A DNA stretch of 24,978 nt from an uncultured Candidatus Saccharibacteria bacterium (GTDB lineage: Bacteria > Patescibacteriota > Saccharimonadia > Saccharimonadales > Saccharimonadaceae), in assembly GCA_938041435.1 (NCBI GenBank), contig CALISR010000017.1, positions 1 to 24,978 on the forward strand, in the 5' to 3' direction. How positions within the stretch are numbered: the first letter of the stretch is position 1; each line of letters starts with the position of its first letter. The notes below the pieces were generated by a model. That model worked only from the letters and a program-made list of their open reading frames with translations. It searched no databases and was not told the origin of the DNA. Positions 23,232 to 24,978 of this stretch are shown here, in pieces. A program made the translations under genes and the position numbers.

Positions 23232-23975
23232 TTACTTTTCTCGCATCATTGCCAGTACCGCAAACCGCCCACCAGTGTCACCCGCTGCGTGCGAGAAGTA
23301 GTTGGGGTTTGTTACTGTATCGACAGGCGAGATGTGGATATTGCGTGGCGCAATGCCCGCGCGCTGGCACGCAGCAGCATTAAAGCCCTGCAAGTCAAGA
23401 TGGATACCATCAGTTTCGTACGAGCAAAAGGAATGCCAGGCTGGGTCAGTTGCCTGGTCAAAATACTGCATGACGTAGCTCTGCCGCTGCGCGCTCGGGC
23501 TCATCCAGACAATGATATCCTCTGCCCGAGAGCCTTCGTGGACGAGGCGATCAATTGTCCGAACAAGTAGTGGTGAGAGTGTCGAATGTCGCCCCAGGTG
23601 CAATAGCGCGAGCACTCGCTGCACCGGATCATACAGCACCGTCGCCACGCAATCGGCCACTGGCAACAGTAGGCCCACTCCAGACGAGCGCGTCACGAGG
23701 CCGTCCGCTACCATCTCGGCAGTATGGCGAGTCATCGCAGCGCTATCGACCTCGCAGAGCTGGTCATAGCTGCGGCCTGCGCCATAGACAACCCGCTGAT
23801 ACACCACATCTGTATATGCGGCCCCGCTCGCCTGGCAAAAGGCCTGTCGGTGTGCCACTACCTGTGGATGATGTATCTCACTGAGCGTACGGTCAAGCAT
23901 TGTGCCATCACTGCTCGATGACACGCTAACGAGGAGTTCTGATGGAAAGCAAGTAGGCTGATCAGCCCGGATCAT
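23232..23975 (-). CDS. pgeF: Laccase-domain (YfiH/PgeF, Cu-oxidase_4) protein
   Basis: This is a 247-aa protein. Family signs are PVADCVATVLYDP (Cys108), VLALLHLGRHS (His126, in place of the usual HAGWRG), and the C-terminal FSHAAGDTGGRFAVLAM (about 226-242). Proteins of this family are purine nucleoside phosphorylase/deaminase-like enzymes or, in E. coli PgeF, correct cell-wall peptide errors. The first metal-site histidine, normally in a QVHG motif, is not seen: the matching stretch reads YQRVVYGAGRSYDQ. Activity may therefore differ. Start ATG 23975 overlaps the TGA of ksgA as ATGA and is preferred over the longer frame. Co-transcribed with ksgA. Confidence 0.8.
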   Translation of the reverse strand: MIRADQPTCFPSELLVSVSSSSDGTMLDRTLSEIHHPQVVAHRQAFCQASGAAYTDVVYQRVVYGAGRSYDQLCEVDSAAMTRHTAEMVADGLVTRSSGVGLLLPVADCVATVLYDPVQRVLALLHLGRHSTLSPLLVRTIDRLVHEGSRAEDIIVWMSPSAQRQSYVMQYFDQATDPAWHSFCSYETDGIHLDLQGFNAAACQRAGIAPRNIHISPVDTVTNPNYFSHAAGDTGGRFAVLAMMREK

Positions 23976-24754
23976 CGCGCGCGCCACTCTTGCATAATAG
24001 CGAGCCACTGGGCAATCGACACGTCCTCTGCCCGCCAGTCTGGCGATATACCAGCGTGTTGCAGCATCGTCTCGACTTCTGTCTTGTCTAGTGCAAGGCC
24101 CGCCGCAAGTGCGCTGCGCAGCTTCTTGCGCTTCGCTACAAACCCCGCCCGTACCACGCGGAAGAAATCCTTTTCGTCTGCTGGCGACACGAGAGGCTGA
24201 GCACGCGTCTCGAGCACCACTACCTGCGAATCTACCTTGGGCGGCGGCACAAAGAATTGGCGCGGTACCACTGGGCCTCGCTTCGCCTCAGCATAGAGCT
24301 GAGCACTCACTCCCAATAGGCTCATTGCACCGGGCTCAGCGGCGATTCGCTCAGCCACCTCCTTCTGCACCAACAGTACTGTGCGACGCGGCTTATTCTC
24401 CGCTGTCAGCAGCTTTTGGACAATCTTGCTCGTAATATAATACGGCACATTTGCTACCACGGCATAGTCAGCGGGAAGCTGACTAAGGTCAAACTGCAGA
24501 ATATCCTCATGCACTACCGTTAGCTGCTTGCCGGGGAATTGTCCTGGTAGTTTGCGCGCTAGATCAGCGTCGTACTCTACCGCGGTTACCCTGCCCGCTC
24601 GGGCCAGGAGCCGGCTCGTCAATGTACCAAGCCCCGGGCCAATCTCTAGCACCGTATCATCAGGGGTCAGTGCTGCTGCATCGGCAATCGCCGCTAGCAT
24701 ATCCGGGTCTTTGAGCCAATGCTGCCCCAGAGATTTTTTATTTTGTAATGCCAT
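23972..24754 (-). CDS. ksgA: 16S rRNA dimethyladenosine transferase KsgA
   Basis: KsgA dimethylates the two adjacent adenines near the 3' end of 16S rRNA (A1518/A1519 in E. coli) during small-subunit assembly. The 260-aa product has KSLGQHWLKD (about 7-16), the SAM motif LEIGPGLGTLT (36-46), AVEYD (about 58-62), HEDILQFD (82-89), the catalytic NVPYYI (102-107, usually NLPYNI) and PPPKVDS (170-176). The open frame extends upstream, but ATG 24754 gives the standard KsgA N-terminus and coincides with the predicted RNA start from TGGTATAAT at 24761, so the mRNA is leaderless. The stop overlaps the pgeF start. Confidence 0.95.
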   Translation of the reverse strand: MALQNKKSLGQHWLKDPDMLAAIADAAALTPDDTVLEIGPGLGTLTSRLLARAGRVTAVEYDADLARKLPGQFPGKQLTVVHEDILQFDLSQLPADYAVVANVPYYITSKIVQKLLTAENKPRRTVLLVQKEVAERIAAEPGAMSLLGVSAQLYAEAKRGPVVPRQFFVPPPKVDSQVVVLETRAQPLVSPADEKDFFRVVRAGFVAKRKKLRSALAAGLALDKTEVETMLQHAGISPDWRAEDVSIAQWLAIMQEWRAR

Positions 24755-24760
24755 GATTGT

Positions 24761-24769
24761 ATTATACCA
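24761..24769 (-). promoter_or_regulatory. Extended -10 (TGGTATAAT) of ksgA
   Basis: The minus strand reads TGGTATAAT. Seven bases after its last T is 24754, the A of the ksgA ATG, the same geometry as metG. Confidence 0.65.
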
Positions 24770-24842
24770 GGGATTAACTATATAAACCGTATTAACAATC
24801 TGTGTTAAGATTAATGTTGAATCAAGATTATAAGGGCATTCT

Positions 24843-24978
24843 GTGAAACACATATTTATCGATACCAACATCTATTTAAATTTGTACGATTACAGTAAGG
24901 ACGACATTAAGAGACTACAAGCTCTGGTAGATTTGCAGAAATCAAGCAAACTAAGTCTGTACATAAAACACCCAAACA
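24843..24978 (+). CDS. PIN-domain protein, N-terminal fragment (cut by window edge)
   Basis: The frame is open from GTG 24843 to the right edge (45 codons). It begins VKHIFIDTNIYLNLYDYSKD, and the hydrophobic strand followed by DTN with Asp7 is the hallmark first motif of PIN ribonucleases. The helix after it (DIKRLQALVDLQ) and a KLSLYI strand suit the longer PIN proteins of the DUF4935 type, often found with toxin or defence genes. A TAAGGG ribosome-site-like element lies 6 nt upstream, and an in-frame TGA further up limits the start. The DNA is clearly AT-richer than the rest of the window, a sign of recent transfer. The remaining catalytic acids lie outside. Confidence 0.72.
   Translation, partial: MKHIFIDTNIYLNLYDYSKDDIKRLQALVDLQKSSKLSLYIKHPN

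Overview
The window looks like a piece of chromosome from a Patescibacteria/CPR bacterium, most probably Candidatus Saccharibacteria (TM7). This is inferred, not tested. The reasons are a shortened alanyl-tRNA synthetase and a minimal methionyl-tRNA synthetase, an FtsA-like / baseplate-J-like / RuvX / MltG cluster, very dense packing with ATGA start-stop overlaps, and many genes whose -10 box lies so close to the start codon that the mRNA would be leaderless. TGA acts as a stop (several ATGA overlaps), so this is not a TGA-recoding CPR lineage. No gene-free stretch exceeds about 190 bases. I saw no rRNA, tRNA, CRISPR array or insertion sequence.

Layout. 1-4128 (minus): an envelope cluster of FtsA-like ATPase, a single-pass baseplate-J-like membrane protein, RuvX and the N-terminal part of an MltG-type transglycosylase that runs off the left edge. 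4323-5162 (plus): an orphan gene with a near-consensus promoter, closed by a perfect 19-bp hairpin. 5272-7155 (minus): short alaS. 7306-8412 (minus): a secreted, LAETG-anchored surface protein with its own promoter and terminator. 8586-14947 (minus): a seven-gene colinear run metG - tatD - two unknown genes - cysteine desulfurase - DUF218 membrane protein - mnmA, with a probable internal promoter before the desulfurase.

14972-22388 is the accessory-looking part. Two minus-strand proteins (1253 and 348 aa) are built from repeated Trp-rich modules (A-A-B-A-A-B-A and A-A). They diverge from two tandem plus-strand paralogues that carry an unknown N-terminal domain followed by three or two HTH-like modules, then a possible 44-aa ORF. 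This divergent, repeat-rich cassette is the best candidate for an undescribed system.

22410-24754 (minus): a two-TM membrane protein, then ksgA and a laccase-domain (YfiH/PgeF) gene coupled by an ATGA overlap. At the right edge a visibly AT-richer PIN-domain gene begins on the plus strand.

Together the core genes serve translation and tRNA modification (alaS, metG, mnmA with its sulfur donor, ksgA) and cell-envelope growth (ftsA-like, mltG). alaS, ruvX and mltG keep the order common in Gram-positive bacteria, with extra genes inserted. The surface protein and the modular proteins are plausible lineage-specific, perhaps host-interaction, functions; that last point is speculation.
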